A stretch of 20,956 nt of DNA from Bacteroidales bacterium (GTDB lineage: Bacteria > Bacteroidota > Bacteroidia > Bacteroidales > P3): the NCBI GenBank assembly GCA_017618625.1, contig JAFZTV010000072.1, forward strand, positions 1-20,956. Direction: 5' to 3'. The translations under genes and the position numbers were made by a program. Shown piece after piece: positions 6,183 through 14,738 of this stretch. The notes beneath the pieces were generated by a model, which worked only from the letters and a program-made list of their open reading frames with translations, did no database searches and was not told the DNA's origin. Each line of letters opens with the position of its first letter. Position 1 is the first letter of the stretch.

Positions 6183-8948
6183 ACGATAGTATTTCCTGAA
6201 GAACAGTCGGTAGGCTTCTACATTCTTGCGGTTGTAGAAGGTGGTGTAGTTCTGGGTGGATATTGGGAACACCTCGTAGTAGTCGCTGTCAAACTCGTTG
6301 AGCGGGCTTTCGGGCTGCTGTAGGTGGGTGTAGTATAGCATCGCTTCGGCTGCGTTCTTGAAGCGGTGTATGGTGACCATCTGCGTGGAGTCGGTAAACA
6401 TGAGTGCATTGACCTTGTAGCCGGCGTTCGAGTAGTACTGTGCATTGAAATCGGCAATGCGGTACTGGAACTCGGTGGCCCGTATCTTCTTGTCGTTGAC
6501 CAGGATGATGACGTAATGCTGAAGTGATTCTTTATATCTGAAATATAGTGCCTCGGCTGGAAGCTGCTCTTCTTCGGGCGGGGTTTCAGGCTCGAGGGTG
6601 CGTGGGGTGCGGCCTGTGGCAACGGTCTCTTCTTCGGGGGTGATGGTCTCTGCTGTCTCTGGTTCCTCGACGTATGCGTCGCCTTTAAGGTACTTGAGCT
6701 GCAGCTGCGCGAGCGGGACGATGGAGTCTGTCTTGTCGCTGACGGCTATGATATTTTCAAAGGCTGCGATGGCTTTCTCCTTCTCTCCTATCCTGGCGTA
6801 TGACATGGCTTTCCAGTAGTCGAACTTTACGAGCATGGGGTCGCCGGCAAAACTCTCTCGTGCCACTCCTGCCTGGTTGATAACCTCGTTGTAGCGACGT
6901 TTGCGGAACATGGCGTAAAGGTCCTCATATTCGTCCTTGACACGCTGCTCACGTCGTATAATCTCTTTGTAGTAATCCTCGTCGCGTATGAGGTTGGCGT
7001 AGTCGCTGTCGGGGAATCCCATGAGTATCATGTCTCTGTAGTAGTTGGCCTGAGGGGTGTTGCCCTGCTTGGTGTATATGCGGTAGAGCATGTAGAAGGC
7101 CTGCACAATCTCGTCGTTCTCTGGAAATTCGTTTGCCATACGCAGGTAGCACTCCAGTGCACGCGGCACATTGCCGATACCGTCGTAGTAGATATATCCG
7201 GCATTGAGCAGCGCGACGGCTATCTCGGCTCGCATGGAGTCTTTCTGCTCTATGGTGGTTGGAAGGTCTTTGGTGTAGTATGCTACGTTGTGCGGGTCGT
7301 TGGGGTCGGCTCCTCGGGGCTGTTTCTCCTCGGTGGAGGTTGTGTCGCTGTCGTCGGTCTCGGTGTCTGTCTGTGTCTCCTCTTCGGCCATCGCCAACAT
7401 GTTCATGCCCAGCAGGCCTTTCTTCGAGAGGAACCAGTAGTCTTCAAGTGTTCGCATGCCCCAACGCTGACGGAAGGTCTCCTTGCCTTTCTGCACGGTG
7501 TTGTGGTTGTAGAAATACCAGTCGCCGGTCAAGGTGTTCTGTGCCGCCTTGGTGTCTGATGCAATCTGGGCCAGCAGTTCGCGTTCTTTGGCCTCTTCCT
7601 CCTGTTTTTTGAGGTCTTCTATCTTCTTTCTTATAAGTGCGTCGCGCTCTGCTGCCGGCATCTCCGAAACAGCTATCAGGCTGTCGTTGCGGTCTATGAC
7701 TCGAGTGTACGAAACCAGGGCTGTAAGCACGTCGTACCTCGATTTAATCTCGCCATAGTGGGGATATTCACGTGTGATTATCTGCATGGCGGTGTCGTAG
7801 TAATTCTGCGAGAGGTCGTAGTTTTCATAGACGTCATACAGAACTTCGGCCAGTCTGAGGGCCGACTTGGCTTTCTGGGGCTGGTTCTTGGTCGAGACGG
7901 CCACCGACTGCTTGTAGCTGTCGCAGGCTTTCTTGGCGTTCTTCACCCCCATGTACATCTCGCCCATGGCATAGTATATCTGGTCGCGGTATTCCTCGTT
8001 CTTGCTCTCCTTGAGCATTCGGTTCAGCTGTTTCTCGAGCTTGGGGATGTCGGTGTGTTCCAAGTCGGCACAGGATGCAATGTTAAGGCGCGCATTGAAC
8101 TCCATCACATAGAGTTCGGTGTTCTTTATCGCTTTCTGGTAGTATTTGGTGGCGGTGGGTTTCTTGTTCAGCTTCTGATATATCTGAGCCATGATGAAAT
8201 ACAGGCGAGCCTTGGTTTCTCTGTCGTGGGTGGTCTCCAGGGCAAGCTTTATATATTCGACCGCCTTCTTGTAGCGTTCCTGCGGCAGGAGGCTCTCGAC
8301 CATAGCCATGTAAAGCTTCGAGTCGAGTTTGCCCGCAAAGGCTCCCTCTTTCATCTTCTGCACCAGCTGGTCAAGTTCCTGTTCGGCAACCATGTATTGC
8401 TTGTCGGCAGTGTGGCAGCGTGCCATGAGAATCTTTGCTTCGTCGCCTTCCTTGGTGCCGGCAAACTGGGCAGACATCATCTGGCAGGTGTTCTCGGCCG
8501 ACACATAGTCATGTTCGTAAAACGAGCCGTAGGAGGTCAGCATGTAGCATTTGCGGATATATGGCACATGTTCTTTGCCATACACAAAGATGCTGTGCTT
8601 CTTTATTCCCTTCACGCCTTTCTCTATGGCTCGGTCAAACTTGGGTTTTGCCGACATGGCCTCGGCGGTGGTTCCCAGCTTGTAAACGGGCAGAATCTGG
8701 GTGTAGTCGTCGTTCACCTTTTTGTTCAGGTCCTTCACTCCTTCTTTCAGGCTCTCGTTGCCGTTCCACCACACGTTGTAGTGTGCCGTGAGGTTGTGAT
8801 AGCGTATGTTGGCCCACTTGGCCTTGCTGGTCGAGCACGACTGCATGGTTAAAAGGGTAGAAAAGGCCAAAAGGATTAGAAGCGGAACGCACACAACGCG
8901 AGTCCCTTTCAACCCTCTGGAACCTTTATGACCGATTAACCCCAACAT
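6180..8948 (-). CDS. PorW/SprE-like TPR lipoprotein (gliding/type IX secretion family)
   Basis: The 922-residue protein has a signal sequence (hydrophobic residues about 19-34) ending at a likely lipidated Cys38 (MQSC, a loose lipobox). It is followed by RYHNLTAHYNVWWNGNESL, which resembles the start of mature PorW/SprE proteins. Several TPR-type helical hairpins follow (about residues 110-400 and 600-760), with charged low-complexity segments near 545 and 785-820. The C-terminal 110 residues (HYVIILVND, FNAQYYSNAGYKVNALMF, FYNRKNVEAY) match the family's end domain. SprE/PorW proteins are needed for gliding and type IX secretion in Flavobacterium and Porphyromonas; no other secretion gene is visible here, so the exact role is inferred. 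The ATG at 8948 lies 17 bp after ychF. The stop is followed by repeats and the bactofilin gene. Confidence 0.83.
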   Translation of the reverse strand: MLGLIGHKGSRGLKGTRVVCVPLLILLAFSTLLTMQSCSTSKAKWANIRYHNLTAHYNVWWNGNESLKEGVKDLNKKVNDDYTQILPVYKLGTTAEAMSAKPKFDRAIEKGVKGIKKHSIFVYGKEHVPYIRKCYMLTSYGSFYEHDYVSAENTCQMMSAQFAGTKEGDEAKILMARCHTADKQYMVAEQELDQLVQKMKEGAFAGKLDSKLYMAMVESLLPQERYKKAVEYIKLALETTHDRETKARLYFIMAQIYQKLNKKPTATKYYQKAIKNTELYVMEFNARLNIASCADLEHTDIPKLEKQLNRMLKESKNEEYRDQIYYAMGEMYMGVKNAKKACDSYKQSVAVSTKNQPQKAKSALRLAEVLYDVYENYDLSQNYYDTAMQIITREYPHYGEIKSRYDVLTALVSYTRVIDRNDSLIAVSEMPAAERDALIRKKIEDLKKQEEEAKERELLAQIASDTKAAQNTLTGDWYFYNHNTVQKGKETFRQRWGMRTLEDYWFLSKKGLLGMNMLAMAEEETQTDTETDDSDTTSTEEKQPRGADPNDPHNVAYYTKDLPTTIEQKDSMRAEIAVALLNAGYIYYDGIGNVPRALECYLRMANEFPENDEIVQAFYMLYRIYTKQGNTPQANYYRDMILMGFPDSDYANLIRDEDYYKEIIRREQRVKDEYEDLYAMFRKRRYNEVINQAGVARESFAGDPMLVKFDYWKAMSYARIGEKEKAIAAFENIIAVSDKTDSIVPLAQLQLKYLKGDAYVEEPETAETITPEEETVATGRTPRTLEPETPPEEEQLPAEALYFRYKESLQHYVIILVNDKKIRATEFQYRIADFNAQYYSNAGYKVNALMFTDSTQMVTIHRFKNAAEAMLYYTHLQQPESPLNEFDSDYYEVFPISTQNYTTFYNRKNVEAYRLFFRKYYR

Positions 8949-8965
8949 ATCAACAAAAAAACATC

Positions 8966-10066
8966 CTACACATTAAACCTGAAATGCATTATATCTCCGT
9001 CCTGCACCACATAGTCTTTTCCTTCGACGGCCATCTTGCCTGCCTCTCGGCATTTGGCTTCGCTTCCGAGTGTCACATAGTCGTCGTATTTTATCACCTC
9101 GGCACGGATAAAACCTCGTTCAAAGTCGCTGTGTATGATACCTGCCGTCTGGGGTGCCTTCATACCCTTGCGGAAAGTCCATGCTCTGCATTCTTTCGGC
9201 CCTGCGGTGAGGAATGTCTGCAAACCCAGCAGTTTGTAGGCGGCTTTGATAAGTCGGTTCACTCCCGACTCCGACAATCCCAGGTCTTCCAAAAACATCT
9301 GTTTTTCCTCGAATGTCTCCAGTTCGGCTATGTCGGCTTCTATGGCTGCTCCAATGACCAGCACTTCGGCAGCTTCGCCACTCACTTCGGTCTTCACCAT
9401 CTCGACATATTTGTTGCCGTTTTTCACCGACCCTTCATCGACATTGCATACATACAGTACTGGCTTGGCCGTGAGCAGCATAAGGTCTTTCGCTGCTTCA
9501 AGCTGACTGTCGTCCAGTTCGACTGTCCTGGCGTTCTTTCCGCTCAGCAGGGCAGCTTTGTACAGGTCCATCACCTCTACAAGTTTTTTTGCTTTGGCGT
9601 CGCCTCCTGCTTTTGCTTTCTTCGCCTCTTTCTCGTATCGGTTCTCTATGGTTTCCAGGTCTTTGAACTGCAATTCCAGGTCTATCGTCTGCTTGTCTCT
9701 TATTGGATCAACGCTGCCGTCAACATGAGTCACATTGTCATCGTCGAAACAGCGCAGAACATGTATAATGGCATCGCAGGTACGAATGTTGCCCAGGAAC
9801 TTGTTGCCGAGTCCCTCTCCCTTGCTGGCGCCCTTGACAAGTCCGGCTATATCGACAATCTCGACCGTAGCCGGAACCACGCTGGCGGGATGTTCTATCT
9901 CGACCAGCTTGTTGAGCCTCTCGTCAGGCACCGTTATAACTCCCACGTTAGGTTCGATGGTGCAGAACGGGAAATTTGCCGCCTGAGCCTTGGCGTTGCT
10001 CAAACAGTTGAATAGGGTTGACTTACCGACGTTTGGAAGTCCTACTATGCCACATTGTAAACTCAT
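8966..10066 (-). CDS. ychF: Redox-regulated ATPase YchF (OLA1 family)
   Basis: The 366-residue protein is a clear YchF/OLA1 P-loop NTPase. The P-loop is GLPNVGKST (about residues 8-16), DIAGLVKGASKGEG is the switch II region, and the G4 position reads NVDE instead of NKxD, the change associated with ATP preference over GTP in this family. A coiled-coil insertion (LKDLETIENRYEKEAKKAKAGG-like, about 130-160) and the C-terminal TGS domain (from about residue 280, LQTFLTAGPKECRAWTF) are present, so the protein is complete. YchF binds ribosomes and influences stress responses. It starts at ATG 10066, after a 67-bp spacer full of period-7 repeats, and ends 17 bp before the PorW-like gene. Confidence 0.97.
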   Translation of the reverse strand: MSLQCGIVGLPNVGKSTLFNCLSNAKAQAANFPFCTIEPNVGVITVPDERLNKLVEIEHPASVVPATVEIVDIAGLVKGASKGEGLGNKFLGNIRTCDAIIHVLRCFDDDNVTHVDGSVDPIRDKQTIDLELQFKDLETIENRYEKEAKKAKAGGDAKAKKLVEVMDLYKAALLSGKNARTVELDDSQLEAAKDLMLLTAKPVLYVCNVDEGSVKNGNKYVEMVKTEVSGEAAEVLVIGAAIEADIAELETFEEKQMFLEDLGLSESGVNRLIKAAYKLLGLQTFLTAGPKECRAWTFRKGMKAPQTAGIIHSDFERGFIRAEVIKYDDYVTLGSEAKCREAGKMAVEGKDYVVQDGDIMHFRFNV

Positions 10067-10082
10067 ATCTTGATTGTTGTCT

Positions 10083-10139
10083 GTGAATCGTGATTAGTGA
10101 TTAGACAAATGGTACTTTATAACAACTTGAAACTTAGAA
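10083..10139. repeat. Period-7 degenerate tandem repeat in the DUF5715-ychF spacer
   Basis: The plus strand has GTGAATC (10083-10089), GTGATTA (10090-10096 and 10097-10103) and GACAAAT (10104-10110) in register. Further on come CTTGAAA (10126-10132) and CTTAGAA (10133-10139); the last overlaps the stop codon of the DUF5715 gene (10134-10136). Block order (GTGATTA units, GACAAAT, then CTT units at the stop) is the same as at 1847-1923. The two spacers separate unrelated genes. Confidence 0.82.
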
Positions 10140-11111
10140 TTCCACATAATTGGTTCGGCGGTCGAACTCTTTCGAGCGACTGCGCACATTGCTGTTTTTC
10201 TTCACGACGGGTTCTTCCGGTTTCACCTCGTTCGCCTTAGTTTCCTTGTTCTCAACAGTAGCCTCGCTCACATCTTGTTTCTCTTGTGTCTTGACCGTTT
10301 CAGTTTTTTCCGCCACGGCGGCTATCACGGGGCCGTTGCCGACCTCGTATTCAACCGTCTCGCTGGCTAGATTGCCCTCATAATCCACAGAACGCACCGT
10401 GATGTGGAAGCATGGTTGGCGACGCTCGTAACGCACATAGCACAACCCCTCGAATCGCAGCTCGTAGAGGGCGGCTGCCAGAAGCTCCTTGTATATCGGG
10501 TCTTCCGTCACGATACGTCCGTTCTCGTCCATGAAGCGGGTGTATGAGATGTCGAAAGTGGTGCCATAAACATGGCACGAATTCTCGCTGGCATTACCGT
10601 TCACCCTGCGGAGACGCCCTACGTCATGGCTGCTGCGCAACAGGCTTGTCACTATGGGACGCACCTTTTGTTTCACCTCACGCTCTACCTGGATTTCCTC
10701 GAACCGATGGCCGATATATGTCAGCAGCCTTGCGGCCTGCGGCACAAGGTAGGGTTTGGAATGGCGCAAGGTGTCTATCACGTAGTCGTTGCAGGTCTCG
10801 ACAGGAACGAGCTCGTAGCTGTCTGCCGGGTCGGTCAGGTTGTCGGGGTTGCGCAAGCCGTTGCTGCGGGCGGCTTCTATCTGCACATCGTTCATGTCGG
10901 GGAACATCTCGGAATAGGACTTGGCCGACACCTTGGGTATCTCGCTGCGCAGCAAGCGGCTGTGGCTCTCGGTCACCACCGTATCGTCATCGCCCGACTT
11001 GTGTCCGCCGGCAAACTTCCACGCACAGAACACACCACCGGCGACCAGCATCAAAAGCACAATCCATACTATGCCACGATTGTTCCTTCTATGTCTGCTA
11101 CGGGAGTTCAA
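10134..11111 (-). CDS. DUF5715 family protein, putative M15-like peptidase
   Basis: The 325-residue protein has an N-terminal basic stretch and one hydrophobic helix (about 14-34), so it is anchored in or exported across the inner membrane. I assign it to DUF5715, a Bacteroidota family without a proven function. Residues 178-187 read SCHVYGTTFD and fit the SxHxxGxxxD zinc-site pattern of M15-type D,D-peptidases, with a later histidine at residue 236 (CFHITV) where a third ligand would be expected. A peptidoglycan peptidase role is therefore plausible but unproven. The last 70 residues are low-complexity (Glu, Lys, Val, Thr) and look disordered. The only start that keeps the membrane helix is TTG at 11111; an upstream in-frame stop lies at about 11124-11126. 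Octad repeats lie just upstream of the start. Confidence 0.78.
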   Translation of the reverse strand: MNSRSRHRRNNRGIVWIVLLMLVAGGVFCAWKFAGGHKSGDDDTVVTESHSRLLRSEIPKVSAKSYSEMFPDMNDVQIEAARSNGLRNPDNLTDPADSYELVPVETCNDYVIDTLRHSKPYLVPQAARLLTYIGHRFEEIQVEREVKQKVRPIVTSLLRSSHDVGRLRRVNGNASENSCHVYGTTFDISYTRFMDENGRIVTEDPIYKELLAAALYELRFEGLCYVRYERRQPCFHITVRSVDYEGNLASETVEYEVGNGPVIAAVAEKTETVKTQEKQDVSEATVENKETKANEVKPEEPVVKKNSNVRSRSKEFDRRTNYVEF

Positions 11112-11114
11112 GTT

Positions 11115-11154
11115 GTTAATGCGTTATTGCGTTAATGTGTTATTGTGTTAGTAA
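11115..11154. repeat. Period-8 tandem repeat upstream of the DUF5715 gene
   Basis: On the plus strand GTTAATGC (11115), GTTATTGC (11123), GTTAATGT (11131), GTTATTGT (11139) and GTTAGTAA (11147) follow each other without gaps. The units alternate, so the array is also a 16-bp repeat with about two copies. It ends three bases before the TTG start codon. A short TTGAAAC/TTAAATT remnant lies by the preceding stop codon at 11170. Confidence 0.85.
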
Positions 11155-11169
11155 CTGAACGATTGAAAC

Positions 11170-12102
11170 TTAAATTTCCTTTTCAATCAAGTAAGTGTTT
11201 CTGGTCGAGGAGTTTCGGCAAACCAGCTCGCCGATGAATCCGGCCAGGAAAAGGACCATTCCTATCAGGGTGAAGAACATGGACAGGAAGAACCACACGC
11301 TGCGGGTCAGGGCTATGATGTGTGCCAGTCTCAACACAATGACCACCACCAACGCCACAAAGCCGAACAGGAAGGCGACACTGCCGATGAGTCCGAAGAA
11401 ATGCATCGGCTGCTTCCCGAACTTCGACATAAACATGATACTCATCAGGTCCAGATAGCCGTTCACAAAGCGGTCCATTCCGAATTTCGTCACCCCGAAC
11501 TCCCTCTTTCTGTGCTGCACCACCTTCTCCCCTATCTTCTTGAATCCCGCCCACTTGGCTATCACTGGAATATACCTGTGCATCTCGCCGTAAACCTCTA
11601 TCGATTTAACAACATCCTTCCTGTAAGCCTTCAAGCCGCAGTTGAAGTCGTGCAGCTTTATGCCGCTCATCTTGCGCGTTGTCCAGTTGAAGAACTTCGA
11701 CGGGATGTTCTTCGCCAGCTTCGAGTCATAGCGTTTTTTCTTCCATCCGCTCACAAGATCGTAGCCTTCCTCTTTTATCATGCGGTACAGCTCAGGCACC
11801 TCGTCGGGGCTGTCCTGCAGGTCGGCATCCATGGTTATCACCACATCGCCTTGAGCCACTCCGAATCCAACGTTCAGTGCTGCCGATTTCCCGTAGTTCC
11901 TGCGGAATTTCACTCCCCTGTAGCGTGGGTTGGCGTCATGCAGTCCTTCCACAACCGACCAAGAGCCGTCATTGCTTCCGTCGTCAACCATGACCACCTC
12001 GTAGTCAAAGTGGTTTTCCTCCATCACACGGTCAATCCACTTGGCCAGGTGAGGCAGCGACTCCGCCTCGTTATACAAAGGAACTATAATCGAAATATCC
12101 AT
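11170..12102 (-). CDS. GT2 glycosyltransferase, polyprenyl-phosphate sugar transferase type
   Basis: The 310-residue protein is a GT-A-fold family 2 glycosyltransferase. Landmarks are IIVPLYNEAESL at the N-terminus, VDDGSNDGS (about 39-47), RRNYGKSAALNVGF (67-80) and the metal-binding DADLQD (92-97). Two C-terminal membrane helices (about 235-258 and 269-291) follow, with the active site expected on the cytosolic side. This architecture is that of DPM1/ArnC/GtrB-like enzymes, which move a sugar from a nucleotide donor to undecaprenyl or dolichyl phosphate. Donor and final polymer are unknown. The start is ATG 12102; the longer frame upstream is only open sequence running through repeats into the preceding gene. 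It follows a DUF4199 membrane protein, a pairing I know from other Bacteroidales. Confidence 0.93.
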   Translation of the reverse strand: MDISIIVPLYNEAESLPHLAKWIDRVMEENHFDYEVVMVDDGSNDGSWSVVEGLHDANPRYRGVKFRRNYGKSAALNVGFGVAQGDVVITMDADLQDSPDEVPELYRMIKEEGYDLVSGWKKKRYDSKLAKNIPSKFFNWTTRKMSGIKLHDFNCGLKAYRKDVVKSIEVYGEMHRYIPVIAKWAGFKKIGEKVVQHRKREFGVTKFGMDRFVNGYLDLMSIMFMSKFGKQPMHFFGLIGSVAFLFGFVALVVVIVLRLAHIIALTRSVWFFLSMFFTLIGMVLFLAGFIGELVCRNSSTRNTYLIEKEI

Positions 12103-12138
12103 ACTTTGAATGTTTATATGTTTTCTATTGATAAGCTT

Positions 12139-12166
12139 ACTTGAAACTAAAAACTTGAAACTATTT
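12139..12166. repeat. Period-7 repeat in the DUF4199-glycosyltransferase spacer
   Basis: Four heptads lie in register on the plus strand: ACTTGAA (12139 and 12153), ACTAAAA (12146) and ACTATTT (12160). The last overlaps the stop codon of the DUF4199 gene (plus-strand cta at 12161-12163). The rest of the spacer towards the glycosyltransferase start is AT-rich and has the TGTTTATATG motif related to the 15-bp unit at 14661. Confidence 0.75.
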
Positions 12167-12697
12167 ATCTCGCCCTGTGCGGACACGCACATCCGCCTTC
12201 TCGGTCCTGAAAAAAAGTGCTCCGAAGAAAGTCACTATTATCGACGTCAGAAAAGTGTTCACAAACCCGAACATCAAGGCCCACATTCCTGGGTTCAGTG
12301 CCGCCAGATACCCCTCTGTCTGCGAGTCGTCGGTCTTGAATCGCTGGGCATAGAGCTCGGTCATTTCAGGGTACAGCACTCCGCAGTAGAGCCATACGAA
12401 CAGTCCATATAGCACGGCAGCCACAAGTCCTGTTCCAAGTCCCATAAGCAGCAGCTCTTTCATGGTCACTTTCCCATCCGGCAACGACCGTCTGTAAAAA
12501 TACATCGACACCACAATCCCCACCACAAGCAGGCCGTCTTTCCCCAGGTCTGCCGGGGTTGCGCATGGTGCTCCGGACCAATGTCTGACCAGCAAGTACA
12601 GCGAGAGCACAAGTCCCGAGAGGGCTCCCCAGCGGAGGTATGCCAGCCGGTAGTTGCCGTGAATCTCTGACTTATATCTTCTGATAATGTTTCCCAT
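12161..12697 (-). CDS. DUF4199 domain membrane protein
   Basis: The protein (178 residues from ATG 12697; a GTG two codons earlier at 12703 is possible) has four predicted membrane helices: about residues 21-38, 50-66, 76-98 and 135-160. This helix pattern, the basic N-terminus (RRYKSEIHGNY) and the position just before a GT2 glycosyltransferase fit the DUF4199 family of Bacteroidota. Function is unknown; by association it may serve lipid-linked sugar transfer. It is the first gene after the aspS terminator and has a -7 box 32 bp before the ATG, so it probably opens the envelope gene cluster that continues to the kinase-RapZ gene. The short C-terminal tail (EKADVRVRTGRDK) is basic and cytosolic. 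Confidence 0.83.
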   Translation of the reverse strand: MGNIIRRYKSEIHGNYRLAYLRWGALSGLVLSLYLLVRHWSGAPCATPADLGKDGLLVVGIVVSMYFYRRSLPDGKVTMKELLLMGLGTGLVAAVLYGLFVWLYCGVLYPEMTELYAQRFKTDDSQTEGYLAALNPGMWALMFGFVNTFLTSIIVTFFGALFFRTEKADVRVRTGRDK

Positions 12698-12728
12698 ACG
12701 CACGTGCGATAGTTGTAATAATAAACTG

Positions 12729-12736
12729 CAAATATA
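12729..12736 (-). promoter_or_regulatory. Bacteroidota -7 box candidate for the DUF4199 cluster
   Basis: The minus strand reads TATATTTG followed by C, a full TAnnTTTG match, 32 bp before ATG 12697. A TTTG lies nearby but too close to be a -33 element. The position, between the aspS terminator and the first gene of the next cluster, supports it. Confidence 0.55.
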
Positions 12737-12822
12737 CGCAAATTATTGTGTTCCGACAGGTCATTTATGAACTACTAATCAACAATTTTTCAGGGGTGTG
12801 TTAATCTCTTATCTGTCTGCTC

Positions 12823-12860
12823 TGAAAAAAGAAAAAGCAGCCTTGTTTTCCAGGCTGCTT
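12823..12860 (-). terminator. Intrinsic terminator after aspS
   Basis: On the minus strand AGCAGCCT (12860-12853) pairs with AGGCTGCT (12844-12837) around an 8-base loop, followed by TTTTTCTTTTTTC (12836-12824). The hairpin starts 26 bp after the aspS stop. On the plus strand the stem is followed by TTTCTTTT, so it could work in both directions, but no plus-strand gene points into it. The remaining 180-bp spacer to the next gene holds this hairpin and the -7 box at 12729. Confidence 0.93.
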
Positions 12861-12885
12861 TCTTTTGGTTCAGGATATGACTGCG

Positions 12886-14637
12886 TCAGGGTTTCAGGTC
12901 TATGTGCAGTTCCTCCAGCTGTTCTTTGGCTATCGGTGAGGGGCTTCCGCTCATGACATCGCGTCCACTGTTGTTCTTGGGGAAGGCAATGAAGTCGCGT
13001 ATTGAATCCACACCGCCGAAAATTGAGCAGAGTCTGTCAAATCCGAAGGCAAGTCCTGCATGTGGTGGAGCTCCGTAGGTGAAGGCATCCATCAGGAATC
13101 CAAACTGGGCGTATGCGCTCTCGTCTGTAAACCCGAGTGTGTGGAACATCTTGTTCTGCAGCTGACGGTCGTGTATTCTTATGGAGCCGCCTCCCACCTC
13201 TACTCCGTTGATTACTATGTCGTATGCGTTGGCACGTATTTCTCCCCAGCGGTTGGGGTCGTCCAGCAGTGTCTCGTCCTCTGGCTTGGGTGCTGTGAAT
13301 GGGTGGTGCATAGCATAGTAGCGCTGGGTCTCGTCGTCCCATTCCAGCAATGGGAAATCGACAACCCACAGCGGAGCATATTTCTGTGGGTCGCGGAGTC
13401 CTAGACGGCTGCCCATCTCAAGTCTGAGGGCACAGAGCTGCACTCGGGACTTCATCGGCTCTCCGCAAAGCAGTAGCATGAGGTCTCCCGGCTTGGCTCC
13501 GAATTTGTTGGCTATTGCCTTCAGCTCCTCCTGGCCATAGAACTTATCTACCGACGACTTGAATGTTCCGTCGGCATTGTATTTGACATATACCATTCCG
13601 CCGGCTCCTACCTGCGGACGTTTCACAAACTCTGTGAGCTCGTCAAGCTGCTTGCGCGTGTATTCAGCACAGCCTTCCGCACAGATTCCCACCACAAGTG
13701 GTGCGTTGTCAAACAGTCCAAAGCCGTGATTTTTAACTACATCATTGACCTCTACGAACTCCATTCCAAAGCGTTTGTCGGGTTTGTCGCTGCCGTAGAG
13801 TCTCATTGCATCATGCCACGAAATACGCTCAAACTCAGCGAATTCAAGTCCTTTCATCTCCTTGAAAAGGTGCTTGGCTAACCCCTCGAACATCTGCAGC
13901 ACATCCTCCTGCTCCACAAACGACATCTCGCAGTCAATCTGTGTGAACTCGGGCTGACGGTCGGCTCTGAGGTCTTCATCGCGGAAACAGCGTACAATCT
14001 GGAAGTATCTGTCCATTCCGGCCACCATAAGCAGCTGCTTGTACTGCTGTGGACTTTGTGGCAGTGCGTAGAATTCACCGGGGTTCATGCGGCTGGGCAC
14101 CACAAAGTCGCGTGCTCCTTCTGGTGTCGATTTGATGAGCATCGGGGTCTCTACCTCGAGGAAGTTCTGCGAGCTGAGGTAGTTGCGCACCAGCATAGCC
14201 ATCTGATGTCTCAGTATGAGGTTGTTCTTCACCGGATTGCGACGGATGTCCAGATAGCGGTATTTCATACGCAGGTCATCTCCTCCGTCGCTCTGGTCTT
14301 CTATGGTGAAAGGCGGCACTTTCGACTCGTTGAGCACGGTGAGCTTGCTTACCTGAATCTCAATCTCTCCGGTCGGTATCTTGGTGTTCTTTGATGAACG
14401 TTCAATGACGGTGCCTGTGACCTGCAGCACATACTCTCGGCCTAGTTTGCGAGCCTGCTCACAGAGTGCTGCATCCGTCTCCATGTTGAAGGCAAGCTGT
14501 GTTATGCCGTAGCGGTCACGAAGGTCTATGAAGGTCATACCGCCTAGGTCGCGGCTACGCTGGAGCCATCCGCAGAGGGTCACCTGCTGTCCGACATTCG
14601 ATATATTCAGTTCCCCACAAGTATTTGTACGATACAT
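12886..14637 (-). CDS. aspS: Aspartyl-tRNA synthetase (bacterial type)
   Basis: The 583-residue length suits the bacterial-type AspRS, which includes the GAD insertion domain. The N-terminal OB-fold anticodon-binding domain (about 1-105) contains [26 protein letters not shown]. Class II motif 2 is [18 protein letters not shown] (about 218-235) and motif 3 is [15 protein letters not shown] near the C-terminus. It charges tRNA-Asp with aspartate in the cytosol. Whether it also charges tRNA-Asn cannot be told from sequence alone. The ATG at 14637 follows rluB by 101 bp of repeat-rich spacer, and a strong terminator stands 26 bp after the stop, marking the end of the glnS-pheT-rluB-aspS run. Confidence 0.98.
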   Translation of the reverse strand: MYRTNTCGELNISNVGQQVTLCGWLQRSRDLGGMTFIDLRDRYGITQLAFNMETDAALCEQARKLGREYVLQVTGTVIERSSKNTKIPTGEIEIQVSKLTVLNESKVPPFTIEDQSDGGDDLRMKYRYLDIRRNPVKNNLILRHQMAMLVRNYLSSQNFLEVETPMLIKSTPEGARDFVVPSRMNPGEFYALPQSPQQYKQLLMVAGMDRYFQIVRCFRDEDLRADRQPEFTQIDCEMSFVEQEDVLQMFEGLAKHLFKEMKGLEFAEFERISWHDAMRLYGSDKPDKRFGMEFVEVNDVVKNHGFGLFDNAPLVVGICAEGCAEYTRKQLDELTEFVKRPQVGAGGMVYVKYNADGTFKSSVDKFYGQEELKAIANKFGAKPGDLMLLLCGEPMKSRVQLCALRLEMGSRLGLRDPQKYAPLWVVDFPLLEWDDETQRYYAMHHPFTAPKPEDETLLDDPNRWGEIRANAYDIVINGVEVGGGSIRIHDRQLQNKMFHTLGFTDESAYAQFGFLMDAFTYGAPPHAGLAFGFDRLCSIFGGVDSIRDFIAFPKNNSGRDVMSGSPSPIAKEQLEELHIDLKP

Positions 14638-14660
14638 AGTTGTGATTGTTTATGTTAGAT

Positions 14661-14738
14661 GTTGATATGTTTAATGTTGATATGTTTAATATTGAAAAGG
14701 TAACTGACCACTCAAAACTTAAAACTCAAAACTCACTA
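14661..14738. repeat. 15-bp and period-7 repeats in the rluB-aspS spacer
   Basis: Near the aspS start the 15-mer GTTGATATGTTTAAT is perfectly duplicated (14661-14675, 14676-14690), with a partial copy before it (TATGTTAGAT). At the other end CTCAAAA (14711), CTTAAAA (14718), CTCAAAA (14725) and CTCACTA (14732) are in 7-bp register and end directly before the rluB stop codon at 14739-14741. Confidence 0.85.

Noticed and set aside
12103..12192. N-terminal extension of the GT2 glycosyltransferase
   Set aside because: The extra 30 codons run through the period-7 repeat and into the end of the DUF4199 gene; the GT2 domain begins properly at ATG 12102.
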